Of a stretch of 64,000 bases of DNA, positions 49,089-56,350 are shown one piece after another. The stretch is from DATKUC01 sp964577375 (GTDB taxonomy: Bacteria > Spirochaetota > Spirochaetia > DSM-27196 > DATKUC01), in assembly GCA_964577375.1 (NCBI GenBank), contig CAZNYW010000011.1:1-64000 (forward strand), in the 5' to 3' direction. Made by a program: the position numbers and the translations under genes. Every line of letters starts with the position of its first letter. The first letter of the stretch is position 1. The notes below the pieces were generated by a model. The model was not told the origin of the DNA, searched no databases, and saw only the letters and a list, made by a program, of their open reading frames with translations.

Positions 49089-50645
49089 CTATTGTGCGGT
49101 GCTGCGGTTCGAGTTTGAGCTGGAGCTGGGCTGGTAGATGTACTTCGAGAAGATCTGGTTGAAATTGTCCACCAGAAGGTCCGGCTTGAAAATCGCGCTC
49201 TGGACTTCCTGAGACTGAAACTGCTGGAGAGCCGAAGGCATGTTCGATTTTATCGTCGAGACGGTGCTTTCGGTTGCCTGCCGCCCGTCGGCGTACTGGA
49301 AAATAACGACGTTGTTTCCAATGACGATGGGATCGCTGATCTCGTCCTTCTTAAGCGCGAAGAGTTTCCGGAAAAAATCCTCGCGGGAGGCCGCGGAGCT
49401 GATCTGTTCTTTTGTGATGGTCTTGACCTGGGCGAAAAGCGATTCGTTGCCGTAGTTGATGGGAAAGAAGTCGGTCAGTCCGGTCGACTTGCCGGCTGCC
49501 TGGGCGGCCGCAGAGAGGTCCCCATTGTGCACGTTCTTCTTCACATCATTCGCCTGAGAAACCAGATAGTCTTCGATGACGCCCCGTTCGAACGAGCTCA
49601 TGTAATCTCTGACCGTTTTCACGGTGTCCGCGTTTGTGAAATCGGGCTGCTGTGCAGGATCGTTGACCCGATAGATAACCCACCCATAGTTCGTCTTGAG
49701 CACATGGCTGATATCTCCAGCCTTGAGCGAGAACACCTTGTCGAGGACGCTCGGATCGGAGAAGTCGGTGGCAAGCTCGTAGTAGTGAGTCCATCCCATG
49801 TCACCGCCCTTGTCTGCATACATATCGGTCGAATGGGCCCGCGCGAGGTCCTCGAAGCTTGCGGTCTTGTTCTCCAGTTGGGTGTGGACCGCATTGGCTT
49901 CGGACTCGCTGTTCCTGACCGTGATCACCGAAAGGTTGATCCGCTGGAACTTCTTGGCGTTCGCTTTGCCGTATTCAATCACTTTGGAATCTGGAAAATC
50001 GGAATAGGAGAAGGAGACCAGGTTGAATCTCCTTTCCGGCGAGGACATAGAGGCGATGAAATTCACCGCGGCGTCACTGATGTGCACTCCGTTCAGCTCG
50101 TCCTGCACGTACTGCTGCTGAATGAGCTGCTGCCGCAGGTAGCCCCGAAGGCGGAACTTGTCGGCGTTGCTGTCCTGATTGTAGAGTTGGGGGCTGAACT
50201 CGCCGTTCTTCATGAATTGCGGGTCCTGAGCGATCTGCGCGTCGATCGCGCTCTGCGAGACGGTTAGCCCGCTCCGGGCAGCCTGAATCATTACAGCTTC
50301 GTGGAAAGCCGTATTGAGGAACGCGCTCCGCCATACCTGATAAACCTGAGCTGTTGTATTGGTTTCCTGGCCGGAATCGCGCAAGCGCTGCGCGATAAGA
50401 TTCTTCTGATGGTCCAGATAATTGCCCTGCGCGTAGGTGATATCCCTGCCGTCGTAGGAGCCGAAAACCAGCTTGCCGGAACCAGCCTGTCGGCTGACCA
50501 CCGGCGCGCCGATGAAAGTGACCACAATGACTACGAGAATGATGAAACTGAAAATGTAGATGCCCCGGCGGCCTGCCACGCCGCTGTCTTTTTTGCCGGG
50601 CGTGGCCTTTCCGGAGGAGGAGTTGGTGTGTTGCTTTGACGCCAT
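49089..50645 (-). CDS. PpiD/SurA-like peptidyl-prolyl isomerase, membrane anchored
   Basis: This 518-residue protein has a short basic N-terminus and one membrane helix (IYIFSFIILVVIVVTFIGAP). A SurA_N-like helical chaperone region follows (residues about 55-210), then a parvulin domain: RINLSVITVRNSESEANAVH, DLARAHSTDMYADKGGDMGW and VFSLKAGDISHVLKTNYGWV. A glutamine- and serine-rich C-terminus closes it. It should help fold proteins after export across the inner membrane. ATG 50645 has AAAGGGAA upstream, better than the earlier in-frame start at 50687. It precedes the DUF115 gene in an apparent operon. Confidence 0.85.
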   Translation of the reverse strand: MASKQHTNSSSGKATPGKKDSGVAGRRGIYIFSFIILVVIVVTFIGAPVVSRQAGSGKLVFGSYDGRDITYAQGNYLDHQKNLIAQRLRDSGQETNTTAQVYQVWRSAFLNTAFHEAVMIQAARSGLTVSQSAIDAQIAQDPQFMKNGEFSPQLYNQDSNADKFRLRGYLRQQLIQQQYVQDELNGVHISDAAVNFIASMSSPERRFNLVSFSYSDFPDSKVIEYGKANAKKFQRINLSVITVRNSESEANAVHTQLENKTASFEDLARAHSTDMYADKGGDMGWTHYYELATDFSDPSVLDKVFSLKAGDISHVLKTNYGWVIYRVNDPAQQPDFTNADTVKTVRDYMSSFERGVIEDYLVSQANDVKKNVHNGDLSAAAQAAGKSTGLTDFFPINYGNESLFAQVKTITKEQISSAASREDFFRKLFALKKDEISDPIVIGNNVVIFQYADGRQATESTVSTIKSNMPSALQQFQSQEVQSAIFKPDLLVDNFNQIFSKYIYQPSSSSNSNRSTAQ

Positions 50646-50745
50646 AAAATTCCCTTTTGGCTGCAAGTGCAGAGTATTCAACACCATACCAGTAAGCCAT
50701 TTTCATGTCAACGAAGGGCAGATCGGCGCTACTTTCCCGTTCCGC

Positions 50746-50774
50746 TTGACACCGGAAGAGCTATTCGCTATAGT
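50746..50774 (+). promoter_or_regulatory. Sigma-70 promoter of the tRNA-Asp/tRNA-Pro locus
   Basis: TTGACA at 50746-50751 and TATAGT at 50769-50774 are separated by 17 bases. The start near 50781 is seven bases before tRNA-Asp. Confidence 0.85.
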
Positions 50775-50787
50775 GTCGCACGGTAAC

Positions 50788-50861
50788 GGGGGCGTGGCGA
50801 AGCTGGTTATCGCGCCGGCCTGTCAAGCCGGAGATCGCGGGTTCAATCCCCGTCGCTCCCG
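50788..50861 (+). tRNA. tRNA-Asp (anticodon GTC)
   Basis: The cloverleaf has acceptor GGGGGCG/CGCTCCC, anticodon stem CCGGC/GCCGG around loop CTGTCAA (anticodon GTC), and T arm GCGGG/CCCGT around TTCAATC. The discriminator is G. CCA is not encoded. Confidence 0.95.
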
Positions 50862-50870
50862 TGTCGCGAG

Positions 50871-50905
50871 GGTGCCCCGCGAAGTTGGCGGGGCACCGTT
50901 TTTTT
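50871..50905 (+). terminator. Rho-independent terminator between tRNA-Asp and tRNA-Pro
   Basis: A ten-pair stem GGTGCCCCGC/GCGGGGCACC with a seven-base loop is followed by seven T. The T run ends two bases before tRNA-Pro, so it leaves no room for a separate promoter between them. Confidence 0.9.
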
Positions 50906-50906
50906 G

Positions 50907-50979
50907 CGGGCTGTAGCGCAGTGGCTAGCGCGCTTGGTTCGGGACCAAGAGGCCGGCGGTTCAAATCCGCCCAGCCCGA
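50907..50979 (+). tRNA. tRNA-Pro (anticodon CGG)
   Basis: The cloverleaf has acceptor CGGGCTG/CAGCCCG, anticodon stem CTTGG/CCAAG around loop TTCGGGA (anticodon CGG), and T arm GGCGG/CCGCC around TTCAAAT. The discriminator is A. CCA is not encoded. Its 3' end is duplicated downstream. Confidence 0.95.
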
Positions 50980-51053
50980 CTTCTGTCGATCGGAATCAAC
51001 TGTAAGGGTTTCGCGGCCTCACTTCGTTCGGTCCGCCCAGCCCGACTTCTGTC
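50966..51053 (+). repeat. 22-base direct repeat of the tRNA-Pro 3' end (possible attachment-site scar)
   Basis: The last 14 bases of tRNA-Pro plus the next eight (50966-50987) recur exactly at 51032-51053, 66 bases downstream. Duplicated tRNA 3' ends mark integration sites of phages and islands. The 44 bases between them hold no gene, so this would be a deletion scar or a simple local duplication. Confidence 0.6.
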
Positions 51054-51157
51054 TGACAACGCAAGACCAATCTTTCCGATGGGTTGGCGCCTCCTGCAAA
51101 ACCGCGGGTCAACTTTACGGGTCGCAATGCCGAAGATAGAGGCAGGGAAGTTGACCA

Positions 51158-52111
51158 ATGCGAGCGAGATCCATCATAGCAGTACTGTGCCTTGGCCTGA
51201 CCGTGCTTGCGGGGCCTGCCTTCGCGCAATCAGCGACCCACGTCGTGCAGGCAAGTGAAACCATCTATTCAATAGCCAGGGATTACAACATAGCCCCCGA
51301 CCTGCTCATGAAGGCCAACGGCATCAGCAACCCGCGGCTGCTGCAGGTGGGCACGGTGCTTCAGATACCCTCTGCGTACCGTGTGAAACACGGCGACACC
51401 CTCTACGGTATCTCGAGGCAGTTCGGCGTGTCTCTTTCCGATCTTCTGAAGGCCAACAATTTCACCTCGAACCACGTGCTGCGTCCCGGCGAGACAGTGC
51501 AGATACCGAGCGGCGCCGGATCGGGTGCCGCGCCGAGCGTGGCTTCGGAAGCCTCCGATGGAGGACCACCGGTCGATAGAGGAGCAGCGGACGCAGAAGG
51601 GGCGTCGGACGTTGCGTCGGAATCAAAGTCGGGCGGTTCCGAGACCAGGAAGCAGTCGGACGACGTGATCGGCGCTTCGGCTTTCGAGGCCAAAGTGTCC
51701 GGCGATCAGACGCTGAAGCTGCCGATTTCTGCGCAGGGCAGTCCCGTCGAAGGATCGGGGGACGGACTGTGGCCTCACTCTGGAAAACACTATCTCCTGT
51801 CCGGCAAGTTTCCGGGCATTATGATCAAGGGAAACCCCGGTGACCCGGTAACCGCGGTTGCAGCCGGCAGGGTGATCTACACTGGTCCGTACACAACTTT
51901 TGGCCGTGTTGTGTTCATCCAGTCGCCCGACGGATTTGTCTACATCTACGGCGGGAACGGAAAGGTCCTGGTGAGTCCCGGCGACACAGTTCAGGCCGGA
52001 ACTACCATCGGATCTCTTGGAACGATACCTTTCGGTGCGGGATCGGAAGTCTACTTCAGCGTCTGGAGACACAACAAGTTCATAGACCCCGCGAAAGCGC
52101 CGCGTGGATAA
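51158..52111 (+). CDS. NlpD-like protein: two LysM repeats and a degenerate M23 domain
   Basis: This 317-residue exported protein has a signal peptide (cleavage near AFAQ-SATH, residue 24). Two LysM peptidoglycan-binding repeats (about 27-70 and 74-116) are followed by an Ala/Ser/Gly/Asp linker and a LytM/M23 fold from about 205. The zinc ligands are gone: the usual H-x(n)-D site reads IMIKGNPGDP, the YAH position reads IYGGNGK, and the final HxH reads EVYFSV. It is therefore probably a non-catalytic activator of cell-wall amidases, as NlpD and EnvC are. It lies 86 bases upstream of a group 2 sigma gene, as nlpD precedes rpoS in enterobacteria. Confidence 0.85.
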   Translation: MRARSIIAVLCLGLTVLAGPAFAQSATHVVQASETIYSIARDYNIAPDLLMKANGISNPRLLQVGTVLQIPSAYRVKHGDTLYGISRQFGVSLSDLLKANNFTSNHVLRPGETVQIPSGAGSGAAPSVASEASDGGPPVDRGAADAEGASDVASESKSGGSETRKQSDDVIGASAFEAKVSGDQTLKLPISAQGSPVEGSGDGLWPHSGKHYLLSGKFPGIMIKGNPGDPVTAVAAGRVIYTGPYTTFGRVVFIQSPDGFVYIYGGNGKVLVSPGDTVQAGTTIGSLGTIPFGAGSEVYFSVWRHNKFIDPAKAPRG

Positions 52112-52146
52112 CCCACAATTGGCACGATTCTACCGATCATTTTACG

Positions 52147-52173
52147 TTGACGAATTCGCGATTCTCGTATAAT
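52147..52173 (+). promoter_or_regulatory. Sigma-70 promoter candidate for the second sigma gene
   Basis: TTGACG at 52147-52152 and a perfect TATAAT at 52168-52173 are separated by only 15 bases. The start would be near 52180, eighteen bases before ATG 52198. The TTG of this -35 is also an in-frame but unlikely start codon. Confidence 0.55.
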
Positions 52174-52197
52174 ATCTGGCGCAGGAACGCACAGCTG

Positions 52198-53217
52198 ATG
52201 GAAGAGAAAGGGGTCAACACCACGACCAGGCGCAAACGTCTCGTCCAACCTCATCCGGAGCTGCCCCGAAAAGAGATTGCTGATGCCGACCCCCTTGCCC
52301 TTTACCTGAAACAGATTGCCGCGTACCCGCTCCTGAACGAAGTGGAGGAGCGCGAGCTTGGCCTGCGCATCCTCGAGGCACGAAATCGCCTCATCTCGCT
52401 CAGAGCAGAATTCGAATCTCAAACCAGCCGGGGTTCGCGCGGACGCGACGCGGCGCAGAAGAGCCCTGCCGGGGAGGTGAATGCCGCGGAGGAGTATCTT
52501 CGCGAGCAGAAGAACCTCATGATAAACGCAAATCTGCGGCTCGTTGTTTCCATCGCGAAGAAGTATCAGAATCGCGGGCTTTCGCTTCTGGACCTGATCG
52601 ACGAGGGCAACATCGGCCTCATCGAGGCGGTCGACCGGTTTGACCACACCAGAGGCTGCCGCTTTTCCACCTACGGAACCTGGTGGATCCGACAGGGCAT
52701 CATCAAAGCGCTCGCGGACAAGGGCCGGGTGATTCGGATCCCGATACACATGCTCAACACGATTCGCAAGTGTTATTTCGTCGCGAAGCAGCTGCAGCAG
52801 GATTTGGGCCGCGATCCGAGTGCGGAGGAGGTCTCAGATTACCTCAATGTGCCTCCAGAGAAGGTCGACCAGATCATGAAACTTTCTCAGGAGACGGCCT
52901 CCCTGGACAGCACGGTGGACCGCGATAATCTCACCAGTCTCGCCGAGCTCATCGAAGACAACCGCCAGAAGACACCTTTCGACCTCCTGTTTCACCTGAC
53001 GCTTCAGGAGACGCTCATCGAGGTTCTGAGACAGCTCACGGAGCGGGAAATGCGGATTATCCAGCTGCGATTCGGGCTGGCCGGAGAGGGGCCCTTCACG
53101 CTTGAAGAGACGGGTAAGTATCTGGGTATCACGAGGGAACGGGTTCGTCAGATTCAGGAAAAGGCCATGAAAAAGCTTCGGCAGTTCGATGCGATAGAGG
53201 ACTTCCTGGACAGATAA
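52198..53217 (+). CDS. Group 2 sigma-70 factor (RpoD/RpoS family)
   Basis: This 339-residue sigma factor has region 1.2 (DPLALYLKQIAAYPLLNEVE), a short charged insert, and region 2 (NLRLVVSIAKKYQNRGLSLL, DLIDEGNIGLIEAVDRFDHT, FSTYGTWWIRQGIIKAL). Region 3 (NTIRKCYFVAKQLQQDLGRD) and region 4 (TLEETGKYLGITRERVRQIQ, EKAMKKLRQF) follow. It lacks region 1.1 and the large RpoD insert, so it is not the housekeeping factor. ATG 52198 follows AGGAA. It sits after an NlpD-like gene, and its stop overlaps by one base with a cobalamin adenosyltransferase. I leave the symbol open because another RpoS-like factor is at 3822. Confidence 0.88.
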   Translation: MEEKGVNTTTRRKRLVQPHPELPRKEIADADPLALYLKQIAAYPLLNEVEERELGLRILEARNRLISLRAEFESQTSRGSRGRDAAQKSPAGEVNAAEEYLREQKNLMINANLRLVVSIAKKYQNRGLSLLDLIDEGNIGLIEAVDRFDHTRGCRFSTYGTWWIRQGIIKALADKGRVIRIPIHMLNTIRKCYFVAKQLQQDLGRDPSAEEVSDYLNVPPEKVDQIMKLSQETASLDSTVDRDNLTSLAELIEDNRQKTPFDLLFHLTLQETLIEVLRQLTEREMRIIQLRFGLAGEGPFTLEETGKYLGITRERVRQIQEKAMKKLRQFDAIEDFLDR

Positions 53218-53771
53218 TGATCGAGTTCGATCGTGTAACGACACGCGGCGGCGACCATGGAGAGTCGAGCCTGTTCAACGGGGAACGTCGGAGAAAGGAC
53301 GACCTTCTATTCCAGGCTCTCGGTGACGTCGACGAAGCAAGCGTGTGCGTGGGAGTAGCCCGAGCGCACGCGGCGCAGGGCCGCGCCCACCAGGAGCTCT
53401 TCCAGACCCAGCAGATCCTTTTCAAAGTCGGTGCCGAAATAGCGACCCCGTCGGGCGACCAGCTCTACCGACAGATCAAGCACGTTGAGCAAGCGGATAT
53501 TGAATCGCTGGAGCGGATGCAGAAGATGTGGATGGCCGAGACAGACATCGCTTCCGGGTTCGTAACGCCCGGTGATTCGCGGCTGGGGGCCTTCATCGAC
53601 CAGGCGAGGACCGTCGTGCGGAGAGCCGAACGGACGGTGGTTGCCTGTATCCGCGATCGTGGAATGACAAATCTGGTCGTCGCTCAGAACTATCTCAATC
53701 GCCTTTCCGACTATCTTTTTGTGCTTGCGAGAGCCGCGGACCAGGGGCGGATCGAGACTGTCACTTTCTAG
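53217..53771 (+). CDS. PduO-type ATP:cob(I)alamin adenosyltransferase
   Basis: This 184-residue enzyme makes adenosylcobalamin. The N-terminus VTTRGGDHGESSLFNGERRR and DLLFQALGDVDEASVCVGVA match the ATP-binding and substrate segments of the family. The late RRAERTVVACIRDRG and NYLNRLSDYLFVLAR are the signature helices. The first glycine-rich segment is a little divergent (RGGDHGES for the usual RTGDxGET). It starts at an ATG that shares a base with the sigma factor stop. B12-dependent enzymes are not in the window. Confidence 0.9.
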   Translation: MIEFDRVTTRGGDHGESSLFNGERRRKDDLLFQALGDVDEASVCVGVARAHAAQGRAHQELFQTQQILFKVGAEIATPSGDQLYRQIKHVEQADIESLERMQKMWMAETDIASGFVTPGDSRLGAFIDQARTVVRRAERTVVACIRDRGMTNLVVAQNYLNRLSDYLFVLARAADQGRIETVTF

Positions 53772-54294
53772 CCAGGTCGGCTTCGTTGAGCGTGGCGTCG
53801 GCACCGGTGAGCAGACGGTGGTCGAGCATGCGGTCTCCATCGAAAATGAATCGGCCACGGAAGTGAGTTCCCTCGAGCATGTGAGGAATCCAGAGGCGGT
53901 CATCCTCCCACATCAAGTCATAGGGGATCCGATCCAGCGGGCACCAGAAGGGGTCGGCCTCGGCGGTCTTGACCGGTGTCCCGGCGGACGCGGCGGCGGT
54001 GATTACGCTGCAGTCGAGTGAATAGCCGTCCATGAAGACGAACGAAAGCTCTCCGGCGTGGCGAAGCCTCGCCGGCGTCAGGCCGACCTCCTCCTGCGTC
54101 TCGCGTACCGCGGCATCGAAGGGCGTCTCGCCGGATTCGAGGCGGCCGCCCGGGCCGTTGACCTTTCCCATGCCGAGGCCTCTCAATTTATGAATCAGGA
54201 GAATCTGTCCGTTTCCGATGATAAAACAAAGGACCGCCCGGTCGACGGGAATGTGAGTGGACCAGTCGAAACTTTCTACAGTCTTGGCTTGCAT
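53761..54294 (-). CDS. Nudix hydrolase (8-oxo-dGTPase type)
   Basis: This 177-residue enzyme has a complete Nudix box, GGRLESGETPFDAAVRETQEEVGL with the usual G-x5-E-x7-REUxEExGU spacing. It is preceded by VLCFIIGNGQILLIHKLRGLG and followed by FVFMDGYSLDC. This pattern fits the MTH1/MutT-type group that clears oxidised nucleotides, but the substrate is not certain. ATG 54294 follows GGAGGT. The longer open frame upstream to 54522 overlaps the divergent gene and is rejected. It overlaps the end of the adenosyltransferase gene by 11 bases, tail to tail. Confidence 0.9.
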   Translation of the reverse strand: MQAKTVESFDWSTHIPVDRAVLCFIIGNGQILLIHKLRGLGMGKVNGPGGRLESGETPFDAAVRETQEEVGLTPARLRHAGELSFVFMDGYSLDCSVITAAASAGTPVKTAEADPFWCPLDRIPYDLMWEDDRLWIPHMLEGTHFRGRFIFDGDRMLDHRLLTGADATLNEADLARK

Positions 54295-54379
54295 GTGACC
54301 TCCGGTTGCAGTTCGGCAAGACGGGTAGGTTAACAGAAATGCGGCGGAGCGGCCACGGGCCGGCAGAGAAAATCGCTGA

Positions 54380-54655
54380 ATGAGTGAGAACAACAGGGAC
54401 GAACAGGACCAACCGCGAGCCGAAGAGCTGATAGCCGGAATCCTCGCCGGAAAGCAGCAGTGCACTGAGCGGGGAGAAGTTCCGAAGCAGGTCATCCTCT
54501 CGCCCGGGCAGTACCGCATCATCCAGGATTACCGTGCTCGGCTGGGAGACGCACCGTCGTCATCGCTCGAGTACCTCACCAAATACGAGGTTTTCGGTCT
54601 CGAGATCTGCGTTGAGGGAACGAGGCGCGAATCCGATGCGCCGCAGGTGGAGTAG
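54380..54655 (+). CDS. Small protein, function unknown
   Basis: This 91-residue soluble protein has a charged N-terminus (SENNRDEQDQPRAEELIAGI) and a core PKQVILSPGQYRIIQDYRAR, LEYLTKYEVFGLEICVEGTR. It has no membrane segment or recognised motif. It is read away from the nudix gene and ends 11 bases before the sppA stop, tail to tail. Its codon use looks normal for the window, so I take it as a gene. Confidence 0.65.
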   Translation: MSENNRDEQDQPRAEELIAGILAGKQQCTERGEVPKQVILSPGQYRIIQDYRARLGDAPSSSLEYLTKYEVFGLEICVEGTRRESDAPQVE

Positions 54656-54666
54656 CCGGAGATTCT

Positions 54667-56265
54667 TCAGCGATCGCGGATCCAGGCGAGATCGGGGGCG
54701 AGCGCTTCCGGCGAGAGGGCGAGGGCCCGCCCGGTCAACTGGTGCAGCTCAGAGGCGAGCGTAGCGGGGAGATCGCCGGCACCGATCTCTGCGTTGCGAA
54801 ACCTCGAAAGCAGTATCCGCTCGAAAAGGCTGTATTGGATTCTCGGCGCGAAGGCGACCTTGTACCGTCGCAATCCCAGCTCAGTTGCCATTTCCTGCAG
54901 CGCTTCGTGAATGCCGCCTATTCTATCCACCAGCCCGATCTCGATCGCGTCGTATCCGGACCAGACCCGACCACGGGCAACTGCGTCCACCCCTTGAGCC
55001 TCTTTTCCGCGCGCGGAGGCAACCCTCTCCAGAAAGGCCCTGTAGATTCTTTCCACTTCGGCTTCGAGCTCCTTCTGTTCCGCTCGCGTGGGTGATCGGA
55101 GAAGCGAGCCCCTGTCGGAGGAGTCACCGCGTCGCAACGTTTCCGAGCTGATGCCATATTTGCGCAACGCGTTATCGGCATGGAGCGTCAGCGAGAAGAC
55201 CCCGATGGAGCCCGTCAGCGTGCTGTGCTCGGCGAAGATCTTTGATCCTGCACAGGCAATCCAGTATCCACCGGAAGCGGCAGCGCTCCCGAACGACAGG
55301 TAGAGCGGCTTCTTTTCTGCGAGTCGCCGAAGCTCATCGAGGATGTCCTCGGACGCGGTTGCCGATCCGCCCCCGGAGTTGACGCGGAGCACCACTCCGG
55401 CGGTGGACTTGTCGTCCTTGAGTCGCCGCACGACCGGTATGTAGGATTCGGCACCGATCGTCTGCCCGGTTATGGTGCTTCGGCGGGACCGGCCGTCTGC
55501 AATAGCGCCTTCGAAGAAGAGGACAGCGAGCTTTCGCCCCTTTCCGATACTCGATCGGACCCGGAGGGAAGACCGTTTGATGCTCTGCGTCTTCAGTTCC
55601 TCCTCGAGCCCGCCGCGCGTATTGATGCCGGTGACCCATCCGTGCTCTCTTGCCTCCGCGGCGGACACCACGCGACCGTGCAGCAGGGACTGCAGCTCGG
55701 CGTCGGATATCCCGAGCGAGAGGGCGATGGTACGCGTGAAATCTGTGTGCACCGCATCGAGATAGGCCTCGTATTGCTCGCGGTCGGGCCTCGACATATC
55801 ATTCCGGAGAAGCCGCTCAGGGGCCGATTTGAATTCTCCCCGGCGTGCGGGGTGGATGCGCAGGCCCAACTCGCGGAGCAGCCGTCCGGCATAGATCGCT
55901 GTATGGTGCAACCCCTGATAACGGAAGGTCCCCAGGGGATGGATGATTCGTTCGGGGCAGGCGGAGGCAAGATAGATCTCGGCTGTGCCAAAGCTCTGTG
56001 CGACAAAGATGAGCCTCTTGCCCCCGGCAGAGAGTCTTACCAGCTCGCGCCGTATCCCTTCGAGCGCCGCCGGAAGGCCGGCACGGAAGTCGTTCCGGCA
56101 TTCAATCACAACTGTCCCGACGCTGCCGGAGCGAAGAAGCGCATCGATCGATCGGAGAAAACTGTCGAAGTGAAAATCGCGCCGTCCGGTGGGCAGGAGA
56201 GGACTCTTAACCAGCGGCGCGGTATCCCGGTAGTTTCCGGACAGGGCAAGGGTAGCGTAGCGCAT
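54667..56265 (-). CDS. sppA: SppA-like S49 peptidase
   Basis: This 532-residue protein has the tandem S49 arrangement of the long SppA form. The N-terminal half carries the catalytic lysine in RRGEFKSAPERLL (Lys 146), and the C-terminal half carries the serine in GSAAASGGYWIACAG (Ser 331), with VVLRVNSGGGSATASEDILD before it. It degrades cleaved signal peptides in or near the membrane. No N-terminal membrane helix is visible, so the anchoring differs from E. coli. GGAG lies seven bases before ATG 56265. It is divergent from rlmI. Confidence 0.9.
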   Translation of the reverse strand: MRYATLALSGNYRDTAPLVKSPLLPTGRRDFHFDSFLRSIDALLRSGSVGTVVIECRNDFRAGLPAALEGIRRELVRLSAGGKRLIFVAQSFGTAEIYLASACPERIIHPLGTFRYQGLHHTAIYAGRLLRELGLRIHPARRGEFKSAPERLLRNDMSRPDREQYEAYLDAVHTDFTRTIALSLGISDAELQSLLHGRVVSAAEAREHGWVTGINTRGGLEEELKTQSIKRSSLRVRSSIGKGRKLAVLFFEGAIADGRSRRSTITGQTIGAESYIPVVRRLKDDKSTAGVVLRVNSGGGSATASEDILDELRRLAEKKPLYLSFGSAAASGGYWIACAGSKIFAEHSTLTGSIGVFSLTLHADNALRKYGISSETLRRGDSSDRGSLLRSPTRAEQKELEAEVERIYRAFLERVASARGKEAQGVDAVARGRVWSGYDAIEIGLVDRIGGIHEALQEMATELGLRRYKVAFAPRIQYSLFERILLSRFRNAEIGAGDLPATLASELHQLTGRALALSPEALAPDLAWIRDR

Positions 56266-56350
56266 CGACAGCTCCTTCAGCAGTGTAAACTGTTGCTATA
56301 GAATGTACTCCGTGGAGATGGCTCGCGGGTAGACCGAACGGGAGGTGAAA

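Noticed and set aside
52147..52197. TTG at 52147 as the start of the second sigma factor
   Set aside because: This codon is the -35 element of a likely promoter and the added residues do not match sigma factors; ATG 52198 has a ribosome-binding site.
54295..54522. An N-terminal extension of the nudix protein
   Set aside because: It overlaps a divergent gene, is not nudix-like, and the ATG at 54294 has a good ribosome-binding site.
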